Source: Chenopodium formosanum (taxonomy: Eukaryota; Streptophyta; Magnoliopsida; Caryophyllales; Amaranthaceae). From it: DNA of 64,000 nt. Numbering within the stretch: the stretch's first letter is position 1; every line of letters starts with the position of its first letter. The notes below the pieces were generated by a model. It saw nothing but the letters and a program-made list of their open reading frames with translations, was not told the origin of the DNA and did not search any database. Of this stretch, positions 24,891-36,387 are shown in pieces. The DNA lies in NCBI GenBank assembly GCA_024500155.1, contig CM044880.1, forward strand, positions 3,410,001 to 3,474,000, written 5' to 3'. Made by a program: the position numbers and the translations under genes.

Positions 24891-26716
24891 ATTAGTACAA
24901 TAAATGGATTTGGCTGATTTAATTATCAATCTACAGTATCTCCGAAGCTTGAGGAATAAAAGGACCATCTTGCACTGATCAATTAACTTTTCTATATAGA
25001 TAATACATACAAAGTACATAGGTGCAGTTATGATTTATGAACATGGTTTGTACTCAGTATTATTTTGTTAAAAAATCCTCTTTATTTTCTTTATTTATCA
25101 CCGTAATTGTACAATTGTACGGTTTTTTTTATTGTTATTAAATTCATTTTATTCTACCGTACTTATTCTAGTTACTATGGAGTAATTTACTACTTCGTAT
25201 GGTGTATGAGTGACCAATCTTATCATGCCCATTAGAACTTGTTACGGAGTATAATTTTTAGTTTATTAAAAGTGGTATCAATTTACGGACAATTTTACAA
25301 TGGCTATAATTTTGCAATTATAAAAAGAAAATCTACATCGTTGATTAATATTATGTAAATAAGGGCCATTGACCAAGAAAAATGCCCAATTTTTTTTCTT
25401 CTATTTTTCCTTATTCCTCTAAAAACTAAAATACAACGGCAGGTTCTAATCTTCCATTGATGATAATCTGCAAAGTATGAATAGCTTTCCTATGAAAGAT
25501 AAATTTAATCCTATCCAATTGTCCATGAATCAACCAAAAGGACATATTGCAATTGAATAGCTTTCCTATGCTAAAGATTCCGACGATTTTGCATTTATCG
25601 TGGAAACTTGCTGCCTAATTCATGACTCAGGTCCTGTTATGATGCGATTATTTTTAGTTCATTTATGTTCAGTTCAGCTCTAATAAGTTCAGTTCAGCTC
25701 TAATAAGTTCAGTTCATCTCTAATAAGTCCAGTTCACTTCAATTCAGCTCCTAATTTCCTTATCTTATAAAATATTCAGTTCAATTCAATTCATTTCAGT
25801 TTAGTTCAGTTCAGTTCAGCTCTAACCAGTTCAGTTCAGTTCAACTCAGATCCAGTCAATGAAAACAAGCCCTCAATCAAAAAGATACCTAATTCATGAG
25901 ATTTATGGGGAGAATTTGATAGAAGAGCAGGGTGTTGAAAGGAGAGAGAATCACTTAAAAAAAATCTATCAATTAGTGCAAGAGTAAATTTGATCAAAAA
26001 CTTCGTATGTATTAAACTATCCACTATATATATAAAATTATATTCCTTTGATTAAGATTGGTTGGCACTTGGCAGTTTTCCATTGATTGTTTGTTATACT
26101 TTAATCCTATCCATTCATGTTCATTGTTCCTCATATAGTTATCCTATGGAGATTAGGATGATGGTTGAATACTTAGAAGTTCATCAATGGTAGAAACAAG
26201 TAGGTTTTTTATTATTTATTTATTTAGGATAAAGTAGTTTTTAAAATATTTATAATTTAGAAGTCAATTGAACGGATAAGATTAATTATTAATATTTAAA
26301 CGATTAAGATTAAAATTAGTTATAATGACTACATTTAATTTTTATGTAGTCATTGAATAGTCTTCCATCAATCTACATAATATTTATTTCCCTATTCTTT
26401 TTTTTTTGGAGGTCAAATGTCGTTCGATATTTTGAGAACACCTCAAAGAACTCTTTTTCGAGAAGGAAAGGTCGATCTTTCAATCAATATATGTAGGGTG
26501 ACTGGGTGAGATTAAGAATTGGTCAACAAAATTGTAGTGGGAAGATCTTCAATTCACAATAATTGCGTGCAATATATGGTGAATTATTGCTTGTAACAAC
26601 TCACGAGCGTATAGTGAATATGAAAAATTTTCATGGGTATATGGTGAATAAACAAAAAAAACTCAGAGGTATATGGTGAAAAAAATCGAAAATAAAACGT
26701 AATCAATTTTAATCAT
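24891..26716. other. intergenic DNA with short simple repeats
   Basis: No gene is seen. At about 25650-25855 degenerate copies of 'agttcagttcagctctaata' form a minisatellite-like stretch. The rest is AT-rich and without structure that I can name. Confidence 0.5.
25655..25855. repeat. minisatellite of 'gttcagttcagctctaataa' type
   Basis: Three near-perfect 20-base copies (25668-25727) are followed by degraded 'agttcagttcag' repeats. No coding meaning is seen. Confidence 0.75.
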
Positions 26717-26725
26717 TTTTATTTA

Positions 26726-27272
26726 GGGAAATTGTTCTGTGTATTTTTTTGGGGCTTTAAAAAATGCACCATGTATCTATGAAAACTTCCCAATGCACTA
26801 TATACTCCCGAGGTTTGTAAAAAAATTTAAATACACCAAATACCCTGATCATCTAACAAAGTAACAAATGAATATATCATCAACTTATCAAACTAAAATC
26901 ATACCCACACATTGACCCCCTTTAAGTATCTTATATTTATGTCGCAAAACAACTTTAAAACATAAATTACATCAAAAATTGAACTCTATTAATCATTCTA
27001 AATCCTAAACTTTTTGGGTATTTGAATTTGATTTATTAACTAAGTTTTTACTTGATAATTAAATGGTTTAGCTTCACAGTAACAGTATACTGCAATAATT
27101 TAATAGATTTGATGTTTAAGGATCTCAATCTAGCAAAATTAATATTTCTTATAAGTCTAGGGTGTTTGGTGCATTTTTTTACGAACTCTTAGGGGGTGTA
27201 TGGTGCATTTGGAAATTTTAAGAGACATACGGTGCATTTTTTAAATCCTCGGGAATAACGGAACAATTTCCC
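26726..27272. mobile_element. Mutator-like non-autonomous element, 9-bp TSD
   Basis: A 547-bp element has inverted ends of about 130 bases: the left starts GGGAAATTGTTCTGTGTATT, and the right, reversed, starts GGGAAATTGTTCCGTTATTC. Both arms go on to share 'tttaaaaaatgcacc'. It is flanked by a perfect 9-base duplication, ttttattta (26717-26725 and 27273-27281). Long TIRs plus a 9-bp TSD are the hallmark of Mutator-like elements. There is no transposase inside. It lies directly 5' of a WSD exon relic. Confidence 0.82.
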
Positions 27273-27283
27273 TTTTATTTATG

Positions 27284-27445
27284 ATGGGAAACAAAACACA
27301 CATTAGACAGAGTACTATAGCCAAATTAAATCTGTAATGGGCCCAAGCCCTTTGAACCATGTAAAGGCTATGAAGGCAATTATGGACCAACGGAAATAAT
27401 CATATGAAGCTCTTGTCTACTCCCGCTTGACTCTGAAATCATTAA
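27284..27445 (+). pseudogene. WSD exon-4 relic
   Basis: The stretch matches WSD exon 4. It keeps the equivalents of TGGGGAAACAG, of TGTAATGGGCNNNANCCTTTG, and of the segment encoding MDQ(K/R)K. It has an in-frame TAA directly after the codons for MDQRK, shifts elsewhere, and no recognisable neighbouring exons. It is a dead fragment of another cluster member, between WSD-a and WSD-b. Confidence 0.72.
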
Positions 27446-28189
27446 CATCTTTTATTTATTCTAATATGTGCACTCAATTACATAATTTATGATGTGGACC
27501 GCACTTTTAAAAGGTTGTACTGCTACACGCACCTTTATCACAGTTGGTGTTGTTGCGGCCAATTTTCTTACATTGAAAGGCGTTTTTGTGAACATTTATG
27601 TGTCACGTAGGCTCCTCATTGGGCCATGTCATATATTCAATTTCTCAATATGTCATGTCACAAACTCAATTCCTTAATATGCCACATCACCCATTCAACC
27701 AACAATTACACTATATGATTTCAATTGGAGCCCTTAGGGTTCTTCGGACTATACCCAATTTGATTTATGTGTACTTCTTCCAATATATTTATAGTTATTT
27801 TCATAGTAGAATTTCAAGTAAATCCCTTCGTTATTTTTATTACGGACTTTTAATTGTTAAACACAATGTTAGTTACTCATCGCTTTGGGTAAGTGGAGGC
27901 TTTCCATAGGAATTGATGAGCAACTTCCTCAAGAGTGGGATGGCACGACAATGTAAGGCCTTGTTCAGTTCACCATAAAATAATAATATTTAGTAAAAAT
28001 AAATTCAGTTTAGGAAAAATAATTTAAGTTCGGTAAAAATCAGTAATTTTAAAGAAATATAAAAGAGAATCAGTAAAATTAATATTACTTCAACAAAAAT
28101 AATTTCACTTCATTAAAATTAATTTCTCTGTTCTAGAAAAAAAAAATTAATTCAATAAAAAAAAAATTCAATTCAGCAAAAATTTCAAT
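27446..28189. other. intergenic DNA, no gene seen
   Basis: The small open frames at 27489-27909 have no recognisable similarity and low complexity. At about 27955-28190 lies an AT-rich block of 'cagtaaaaataat' repeats that starts 'ccttgttcagttcacc', a transposon-like sequence that partly recurs near 49480-49620. Confidence 0.45.
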
Positions 28190-28458
28190 TCGCATGTTTT
28201 TGTCATGAATTTTTAATTTTATACAATTTTCAAGAGTGTATTTAATGCTTATATATATAGCATTACCCTATTCCTTTGAAAATATTATACATAGCCTTTA
28301 GGACTACATATAAGCATTAATTTTACACTTGAAAATCGTAAAAAGTTAAGAAATCATCAAAATTTAAACACTAATTACACTGATTTACGCGTGTTTTTGT
28401 CATGAATTCCTAATTTTATACAATTTTCAAGAGTGCATTTAATGCTTATATACAGTTT
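28190..28458. mobile_element. MITE-like inverted repeat, copy A
   Basis: The block gtcatgaatt..taattttatacaattttcaagagtg..atttaatgcttatat occurs twice in direct order and once inverted in the middle (acatataagcattaattttacacttgaaaat). The same family forms the inverted repeat at 47284-47571. Confidence 0.65.
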
Positions 28459-28560
28459 ATGTGTTCAATTTTATACATTTTTCCTCTTTGTTTTATGTCA
28501 AATCATTGCAAATAATATGAAATAAAGGTAATAGTAATACATTAAAATTAATGTATGGTT

Positions 28561-29474
28561 GGTGCACCCGGGTGCACCATGCGCATGGTGCACCCGAAAA
28601 GAACATAAGGTATATTTAAAAGAACATGGGCAAAAAAAGAACATTATATATATTTATAAAGAACATGAGCATAATATGTTCTTTAAGTTTGATGATTATG
28701 TTCTTTGAGTTTGAACTATATGTTCTTTATATTATACAATATGTTCTTTATATTATACAATATATTCTTTAATGTATGTACATTAAAAATAAAAAATAAA
28801 AAAATAAAAAAAAATAAAAAAAAAAATCACTCGAGTAACCAGAAAAAAAGAACATGTTCTTTAATGTATTATCATGTTCTTTTTGTAAAGACTTTATGTT
28901 CCTTGGCTAGAGGTGATCAAAGTTAGAACGGCCCGGGACTTGATTTTGGACGGGTTTTGGGCAGAAGTTTTTCGCCCCCAAAATCGGGTCGGACCCGACC
29001 CTTAAATTTAATTTATTGGGCGGGTTTGGGAATGCGTTTTATGCATTTTAGTTGATTTTTTTACTCGACGTACTCGAAAAGCCCGCATGGCCGGATAATT
29101 TTGGGCACAAAAACTTCGGCCCAAAATTTGGCCCGACCCGAGAAGTGAGCTGATTTTTTAACCTTGGTCCGGCCCACCCAATGATCACCTACATCTTTGT
29201 CAAACACGAACATGTTCTTTTTTGTCAAATATAATGTTCTTTTTCAAACACGTTCAACACCTAAATAACCATGAAAAATAACATGTTCTTTTTTTAAAGA
29301 CTTTATGTTCTTTGTAATGTCATGTTCTTGTCAAACACAAACATGTTCTTTTGTCAAATATAGGGAGTATGTTCTTTTTCTAACACTAGCATGTTCTTTT
29401 TTTTGCCCATGTTCTTTAAAATATGTCTAATGTTCTTTCCGGGTGCACCATGCGCATGGTGCACCCGGGTGCAC
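28561..29474. mobile_element. palindrome-ended element 2 (914 bp)
   Basis: The ends are almost perfect inverted repeats of about 40 bases. Each is built from two nested palindromes: gtgcacccgggtgcac, and arms ggtgcaccatgc/gcatggtgcacc. The interior repeats 'aaagaacat' on the left and 'atgttcttt' throughout. A GC-richer stretch (about 28925-29190) with 'gcccgacccg' motifs looks like a nested insertion. There is no coding sequence. It has the same design as the element at 17758-18885 and shares its microrepeat. Confidence 0.8.
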
Positions 29475-29688
29475 TATACTATTTTCACATTAAAATGAGC
29501 TGGTCCAGCAAAATTGATTGACAAACAAAGTCAATAAAATAGACTAATCGGGCATGGCTCTTTCTTAAATGCTAAATTCAATGAGATCGATGTACTCTTC
29601 AAAGTCGAGTTCATATATATGTAGAACGTAGCTGAGTTAATTAGTATATCACATAGATAATTTAAATGTTACAATCCAAGCTAAAATA
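29475..29688. other. WSD-b upstream region
   Basis: About 215 bases separate the palindrome-ended element from the WSD-b start codon, so the element replaces or pushes away the distal promoter. 'catatatatg' near 29611 is a weak TATA candidate. Confidence 0.35.
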
Positions 29689-32600
29689 ATGATACAAAAA
29701 ATGGGTGAGGATGATGAGCATGAGTTTAAGTATAAAGACGAGGCTCCTTTATCACCCGTCGGCCAAGTATTCCGGAAGCTTTACAGCCGGAAATCGGAGA
29801 TTGTGATCAACTGTGCCATGGTCGTAAGGGATCCAATCGATGTTATAAGCCTTAAGGAGGCGATCTCAAACTCGATCATGCTCAAACACCCGAGGTTTTG
29901 TAGCCTCGTAGTTAGGGATCAAAGTAGCGGTAATATTGAGCTATTGAAACGAACTCACGTTAACATTGACGATCACGTCTTTGTTCATCACCAAACAACC
30001 GGTGTAAAAGATGAAGACGAGGATAAAGAAGCCGCAATCAATTCATTCTTAGCTGATATTTCAGTGTCAACACCGTTAAGTGAAACCAAGCCATTATGGG
30101 AAGTCCATGTATTATTAGGGTTAAATTGTGTGGTGTTGAGAGTTCATCATGCATTAGGTGATGGGAATTCCTTGATGTCTATGCTTTGTGCGTGTTTTGG
30201 TAAATCGAGGCCGGCTTCTGATGCTACAAGTGAAGCTGGTTCTAGCCAAATTAAGAAAGGTGATGGTGCAAAGAAGAAGTGGAGAAAGCAAGGAGTATGG
30301 GCGCTAGTCAAAAGCTTATGGTATACAAATGTGATAATGCTCAAAGTTATAGGAAGAATATTTTGGGTGAAAGACGAGGTTAGTATATTAAGTGGTAGTG
30401 ATGGGGTGGAGCTTTGGCCAAGGAAATTAGTCACTGCCAAGTTTAACATTGATGAATTAAAGTCCATCAAATTGGTCATTCCTAAAGCTGTAAGTTCTTT
30501 TTTTTTACAAAAAAAAAAAAAAAAAATATACATAAATTATTCACTAGTTCAAAGTATATAAAAATTAAATCTAATGAGAAGTTTCTTAATATGAAAAAAA
30601 TTGAATGTTTAACATTTTTCGACTAGATATATGCATGCCAAATTGCCAATTTATCTCTATATTTTTATCATGTAGTTATGTGCATATTTTGATTTTCCAA
30701 CTAATAAAAAGTAATATTTTCAATCATGATGAAACCATTTCTTAACCGAGACATTTTTAGTCTGTTTTTTTTTTAGCCTAATGTCGGTCACCGAAAAAGT
30801 ATTTTAAGGACTATTTTGTCTATATTTATTATTATTTTAATTATTTAATTAATTTTATTTTTCTTTATAATGTTATGTTAACAATTTCCTTTATAATCCA
30901 AATTAATAATGCCTCGTCGTTCTGTTTGAATTTTTTTTTTTTTTTTTGGGAATTTATTATATGTGTTTAATTTTTATTTTCAAAGTACCTGCAATAATTT
31001 CTACTCACATAATAGTATATGTATATGGGGTGTTTAAATGAATTATTATGTTGATATACTTAGTTTCAAAATTCCAAATTTTTCCAGCATTCACCAACCA
31101 AAGAATGTGGGGAAATTTTTGGATTTTTTAAACAATTTTTGAAACTAATTATATCAAAATAATAATGCAATTAAGTACCCATTTACTATTATGTGGTTGT
31201 AAAAAATTACTACAGTTTTTTTTAAAAGAAAAAAAAAAAAACACCAAGGGGGTGGGGTATCATTAATTTAAATTGTGCTGTTAAAAGAAATTGTTAACAT
31301 AATAGGTATTTTGAAAGGAAAACAGAGAATTAAAATAAATAATTATAGACGGAAAATTCCTCATGATACTTTTCCGGTGAGCGGCGTACTATTTTGCACA
31401 TATAGTACAAAAGGTGTTACTACTAATAGCAAATAGTATATTTCGTATTATTTACATACAACATTAATAGTTGGTACGGAGTATTATTTTAAGCCAATTT
31501 TCCTATTTTAAATCAAATATTTTTGTAAAACTTATTGTTAATATAGTTATTTAACTAACGTGCATTACATTGGGTTTAATTTTTTTAGAAAAAAAACTTA
31601 TCATTTTTGAAAGGAATCTACTAGTATACATAAATAGGTGGTGATGTTGAGAGAAATTGGCTTAAGTTGTACGGAGTAAGTTTTTTTTAAAACAAGTTGT
31701 ACGGAGTATATTATTTTGCGCACATGAACAACGCTAGGTAGTAGTTTCTTTCAAACCAAAAAATAATAATTGAGATTATTTAAAGCCATTTATTCCACCG
31801 AAAAGACGAACATTGTTACGTTGTTAGGTCAGCTATTGGGTCAGTGTTTTGAGAATGAGGTATAGCTCAAGTGGTTAGAGCTTCCCTCCCGATTCCAGGA
31901 GATCCTGGGATCGATTCTCACCCTCGCCCTTTGTAGCTCTCTACTCACCAAAAAAAAAATTGGGTCAGTGTTTTAATTTATATTAATATTATTGTTGGGT
32001 TAGCGTTTCAATTTATATTAATATTTTAGAATACACGTGTACTTTTTTGGATCTTTATTTGTTGTGATTCACAAATGCTTGAAGTAGATGGTATTCTTTT
32101 CGTCTCACCAATTAAGTAATTGCGTGATGCAGACTATTAATGATGTGCTGTTAGGGATCATATCATCAGGACTATCCAATTATCTAAACATTAAATCATC
32201 AGGTGGTAACACTTTTTTTATTTCAGTTGTTACTGCTACCATTTTTCTTTATTGCTATATTTGTTTCTAGTTACTGCATATCTCCGTTCACTTACTAAAA
32301 GATAAGAGTCAAGCAAAAAGACTTTAACGCCTATTTCTTTTTATATACTTACAAATAAATTAAGAGAGAATTATGTGTGATCTCTAGAATCATTTCAATG
32401 TGTGATATACAAATATCAAAACTTTATACTCCCTTCATCCTTTTATTAGACTCTCATTTCTCTTTATTACGTGAGAGTAGTAATTTAGTATGTATTGTAA
32501 TTAAAAGTATGATTGTATAACATGTGTGTTGGAAACTGCACAAAAAATTCTTTTTGATCTATTTTGATTATTAATTTATAATCACGGCTACTCATAGACA

Positions 32601-34812
32601 ATCCGTTGTATCCTATATGTTGCTCTTACCTCAATTGTTCATTTTATGGTTTAGCTGTGCAACAAGCCCTGCAACTTAGTTTTATCATTCCAGTTAATCT
32701 ACGCAAAGATTCTTCCATGCAGGTAATTTTTTTTTTTTTTTTTTTCTTTTGGGAAAAAAGAAGTGGCTTTCTTTAATTATACTAGTACTAGGTTATTCCT
32801 GTGCTATTTTAATTTATTTATTTATTTTTTTTTAAAAAGTTATCCCGTACGATGCACGATTACAAATTAAAATCAGTCTTTCTCGTAACTTAGGTTATGT
32901 TGCATTACATTCTATTACAATATTAGAATTATTAGAGATTAATATAAATTACAGTTAAGAATGTATATTAATGAAATCTTAAGGGAAAAAAATACAGTAC
33001 ACAATTAACACCAATGTTATCAAAATTATTTTAGCTTCTAATAATTAACAGGTTGTACGGAGTATAATAGTTTGTAGAAGCATCTATTTGATTTTCTAGT
33101 CATAAAAAGAGAGTAGCTCAGCTTTAAAAAAATACTCACTCCGTCCTTAAATTACATTCTTCTTTCTCTCTATTATGTGAGGAATAAATGCTAGAAAGAG
33201 GAATGTAATTTAGGGACGGAGGGAGTAAAAATAAAATGAAAATAAAAATGGTGTCATTAAAAAGCATTTAAGCGAGATTTTTTTTTTGGAAAAATTGCGA
33301 AAAACCACCTTTTATAATACCTTTTTTGTGAAAAAAAAACCTTATAAAAATTTTCTTGTGAAAGCACACCTAAACCCAGATTTTTTTTCGCAAGGTAACA
33401 CCTTAGGCTGGTTTCAGATCACTGACCTTGTTTTCCGGCGTTGACCCTTATGTGAGAGTCACGTGCTCAACCCCTCCCTCCATAAAACCACCAAAATCAC
33501 AGCCTAGCCGACTCCACCTATCGACACTGGAACCACCTCTCAATCGTCGACACCACCACCATAAATCTAACCGCCTCCAAAATCACCCACGTCCCACCCA
33601 AAACCACCCAGAAAAAGTGCACCGTCCCCCAAAAACCAATAGAGAGGAGAGAGATAGAGGGTAGGTAGCAGTTTTTCCCCAAGTAAAACCCTAGATCTAA
33701 AGTAAATAGAAAATCTAACGAAATTAACAACAATGAATCAATTTTATTAACTTTAACAACTTTTAACTACCTCAAAATTAGATTAATTAAGGTTGTTCTT
33801 TGCAGCAAGTCCATATGTTTTGGTTTAGTAATAGTTAATATACAAGTACGGAGTATATAAGTGACTCGTAATCAAAACATGGACATAGATCATCTCAAAA
33901 ATCATAGTAAGGCCATCAACATAACATTGTCGTCTTAGAGATTAAGAATCAAATCGACAAGAAAATCACAATTCTTTCAAAAATCTTAATTAGGCTGCAA
34001 CATATGATCAAATGCTTATACAATTACTCCTTCGATTCCTTAAGTTCTTTATTTAACATTTTCTTTGTGAATAACAAAAATTTCAACTACTGTATTTTAT
34101 AAAACAGGAGATATCAGATTTGATGAAGACTCCTAATTCTGAGTTAACTGGATGGGGAAACAAATCAAGTGTGGTAATTGTGCCAATTGATTGCTGTAAT
34201 GGGCTCAAGCCTTTAGAACATGTTAAGCAGAAGAAATCAGTTATGGACAAAATGAAGCAATCCTGTTATGCTCAGTTTGGTTTTAAAATGATGAATGTTA
34301 TAATTTCCTGTTTAGGCCCAAAGGTTAGTCCATTTACTTTTTTTTAAGGACAATATATTAAATTGAATCATGCAAATGCATAAGCTTATAAGTAGAAATT
34401 AAATGACATTAAATTTCAGGTTGGTTGTTGGATCTTTTACAAATTGATAAGTCATACAACCTTGAGCATGTCTAATGTTATGGGTCCTTCCGAGGACCTA
34501 GTGATTGGTGACAACCCTATAACGGACATAAAGTTGAATACATCAAGCACATCTCATGTAAGTTTCTCTCTCGCTAAATAATCCTTAAGAATTTTATTTT
34601 TCATACATGCTTTAAATTTTACATGTTGAATTTTGATGTTTGTTTGTTGATTATAGGCAATTTCATTTCTCTTGGTAAGCTATGCTGGAAAGATTAATCT
34701 ACAAGTGATGGTTGCTAAAGATATCATCCCTGACCCTGAACTAATGGTCAAGTGTTTCCAAGATTCTTTTCAAGAAATGAAGAGTTCCAACAAAATGAAG
34801 TTGCAAGTTTAA
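29689..34812 (+). CDS. WSD-b: wax ester synthase/diacylglycerol acyltransferase
   Basis: This is a complete WSD1-type acyltransferase with the cluster's six-exon plan: 29689-30489, 32133-32205, 32655-32722, 34108-34323, 34420-34557 and 34657-34812, giving 483 residues. The exon 2 donor could also be three bases earlier (32202) without breaking the frame; I chose the one that gives 73 nt as in the paralogues. A second Met five codons in (29701) has the better context (AAAATGGG) and may be the real start. HHALGDG lies at 153-159. Further family motifs are TINDVLLGIISSGLSNY, PVNLR, WGNKSSVVIVPI, SNVMGPSE and SYAGKINLQVMVAKD. Introns 1 and 3 are long and carry a foldback element, a SINE and a Stowaway-like MITE. 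Nothing breaks the coding sequence. Confidence 0.91.
30778..31390. mobile_element. 613-bp foldback element in WSD-b intron 1
   Basis: The left half is an imperfect reverse complement of the right half over nearly its full length. Shared blocks include caccg(a/g)aaaagtat at the tips, tatgttaacaatttc, cacataatagta and tagtttcaaaa, with a loop near 31090-31110. It has no coding capacity. The class (Mutator-like or other) is not decided because I see no clear target duplication. Confidence 0.75.
31851..31958 (+). mobile_element. short tRNA-derived SINE with 16-bp TSD
   Basis: A 108-bp unit begins gagaatgaggtatagctcaag. It has an A-box-like TAGCTCAAGTGG and a B-box-like GGATCGATTCTC, and ends in A10. 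It is flanked by a perfect 16-base duplication, attgggtcagtgtttt, at 31835-31850 and 31959-31974. This is a textbook retroposition scar inside intron 1 of WSD-b. Confidence 0.88.
33133..33227. mobile_element. Stowaway-like MITE in WSD-b intron 3
   Basis: A 95-bp hairpin has the ends tactcactccgtccttaaat and atttagggacggagggagta. It is the same family as 1991-2085, with the same inner 'tattatgtgaggaataaatg'. Confidence 0.85.
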
Positions 34813-35264
34813 TTTTTAAATGTGGAGATTTGTGTTCTCTTCCTTCATAAGATACGAGTATTAGTTTAACTCGATCAAGTGGGTTATTCCTTTGATTGAC
34901 AATTGATATTTGAATGGAACGAACCTCACTTCGGTTATGTTGTTGTATTGTTGTCGTAATATCATATTTTGTGTATTAATTGAAAACAATAGAGTTGCTT
35001 AAATTAAAGCTATGTACTTTAAACTTTTGAACAATAAAAGTATTAGTGTACACCTTGTGTAATCAAAAGTTTTTGGCCATTAATTATACAACTGCAAACT
35101 CAATGGGATATATTATCCTATACTAGACTCCTAGTGCTACCAACCCTTATAATTTCGGAAACAATAACCTCAAAGACTTTCATTAGAATTTCTTAAGAAT
35201 GATGTTAATGATTTGAAAATGTAATTTGGCTTAAGAGGGCATTGTTCTATGCTTTAGTTAACAT
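34813..35264. other. WSD-b 3' flank
   Basis: This is a 450-base AT-rich spacer between WSD-b and a WSD relic. No separate feature is seen. Confidence 0.4.
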
Positions 35265-35871
35265 GAAATGTCAAATTTGATGAGAGTCACTTCTTAAATC
35301 AAATGGGTTTTCGGGATGGAAAAACAAAACAACCACTACTCCTGCCAGATTAATCCTATAATGGGCCAAACCCTTTGGACCATGTAAAGGGAATAAAACC
35401 AACTATGAAAAAAGAAAGTCATATGAAGTCTTAGGACTCTAAAATTGTTGAAATCCTTTATAGGCCCAAAGGTTAGTCCAATCTTGTTATTCTACTTACT
35501 AATTTACTATCAATATTGGCATATTCTATTCTAAAGAATTTTGTGTGATTGTTAACTAGCTAAGTATCTTGGGGGTACTAGCTAGCTAATGATTGAATCT
35601 TTGAACCATGTCTATATTAATGTCCTTTGTGGCTAACTCAAGTTTCAATACACCAAAACTTATCTCGTAAAAATGTACGACTTTAACTTGCTTATTACTA
35701 CTCCGTATGATGGATCCAAGTAATGAGGTGTGCGAGTTGGTTCTATCAAAGAGTAATAAGTAAAATTGAACAACTAACCTTACTTGTTTCAAACATCTTG
35801 GATTATTCTAAAAAGATAACAATTTCTGACAACAGTGTAATTCTCATAAAGCTGAATGTTTCGTGCCAAAC
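35265..35871 (+). pseudogene. WSD relic with exons 4 and 5
   Basis: 35265-35471 matches WSD exon 4 (gaaatgtcaaatttgatg... to ggcccaaag) and still ends at a donor, gttagtcc, like WSD-a and WSD-b. 35785-35871 matches exon 5 (tcaaacatcttgg..., the equivalent of SNIMGPSE). Frameshifts and stops break both. Exons 1-3 and 6 are missing. It is a decayed tandem copy closest in layout to WSD-b. Confidence 0.75.
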
Positions 35872-36387
35872 GTATGCTATGCCATAATTTTACCATGCTA
35901 GTTTATGTACTTCTTAAAATTAACACCATTCAATGTCATCTTTAATACAACATTGTATTTTATAAGTAATTCTAACAAGGTTCTCAATCGGCCAACCATA
36001 CCCTACCTTAAAGGCTTAAACCTACACGCATGCTACTTCTAGTTATAACTTTCAGCTCTTAACTATGACCAAATTTGAGACGGGAAGTTAGACTATTAAT
36101 TCTTACTAGTAAAACATAAATTCATAATCACTCATTTTACAAACAAACTACCAAAAGAAGGTTTCGCATTAGATTTCCTTGACAATGACAGGAGCATAGC
36201 TAGCCACCACACAAGAATAATCAACTAACCATTGGAAAAAGTAAAGTTTGATTACTCTAAAAACATTCTTACACTCAAAATATTAAAGTTCACTCTCTTA
36301 GCTTCTTCCATAAACATTTAAAACCAACTTAACTTTTTCTTATTAAATTTTTTTTTTTTTTTTTTACCCTTAGAATCAACTTCTTTT
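35872..36387. other. WSD-c upstream region
   Basis: AT-rich; no other feature is visible. It ends in a T-rich leader just before the WSD-c start codon. Confidence 0.4.

Noticed and set aside
30147..30533. Minus-strand 128-codon frame opposite WSD-b exon 1 (and similar frames opposite WSD-c, -d, -e)
   Set aside because: They are antisense shadows of the acyltransferase exons, at the same place in each paralogue.
31860..31935. Possible tRNA gene
   Set aside because: A- and B-box-like motifs exist, but the arms do not form a proper cloverleaf and the unit has an A tail and target duplication, so it is a SINE.
33428..33733. Open frames on both strands in WSD-b intron 3
   Set aside because: They are opposite-strand shadows of one another in Pro/His-biased low-complexity DNA, with no family match.
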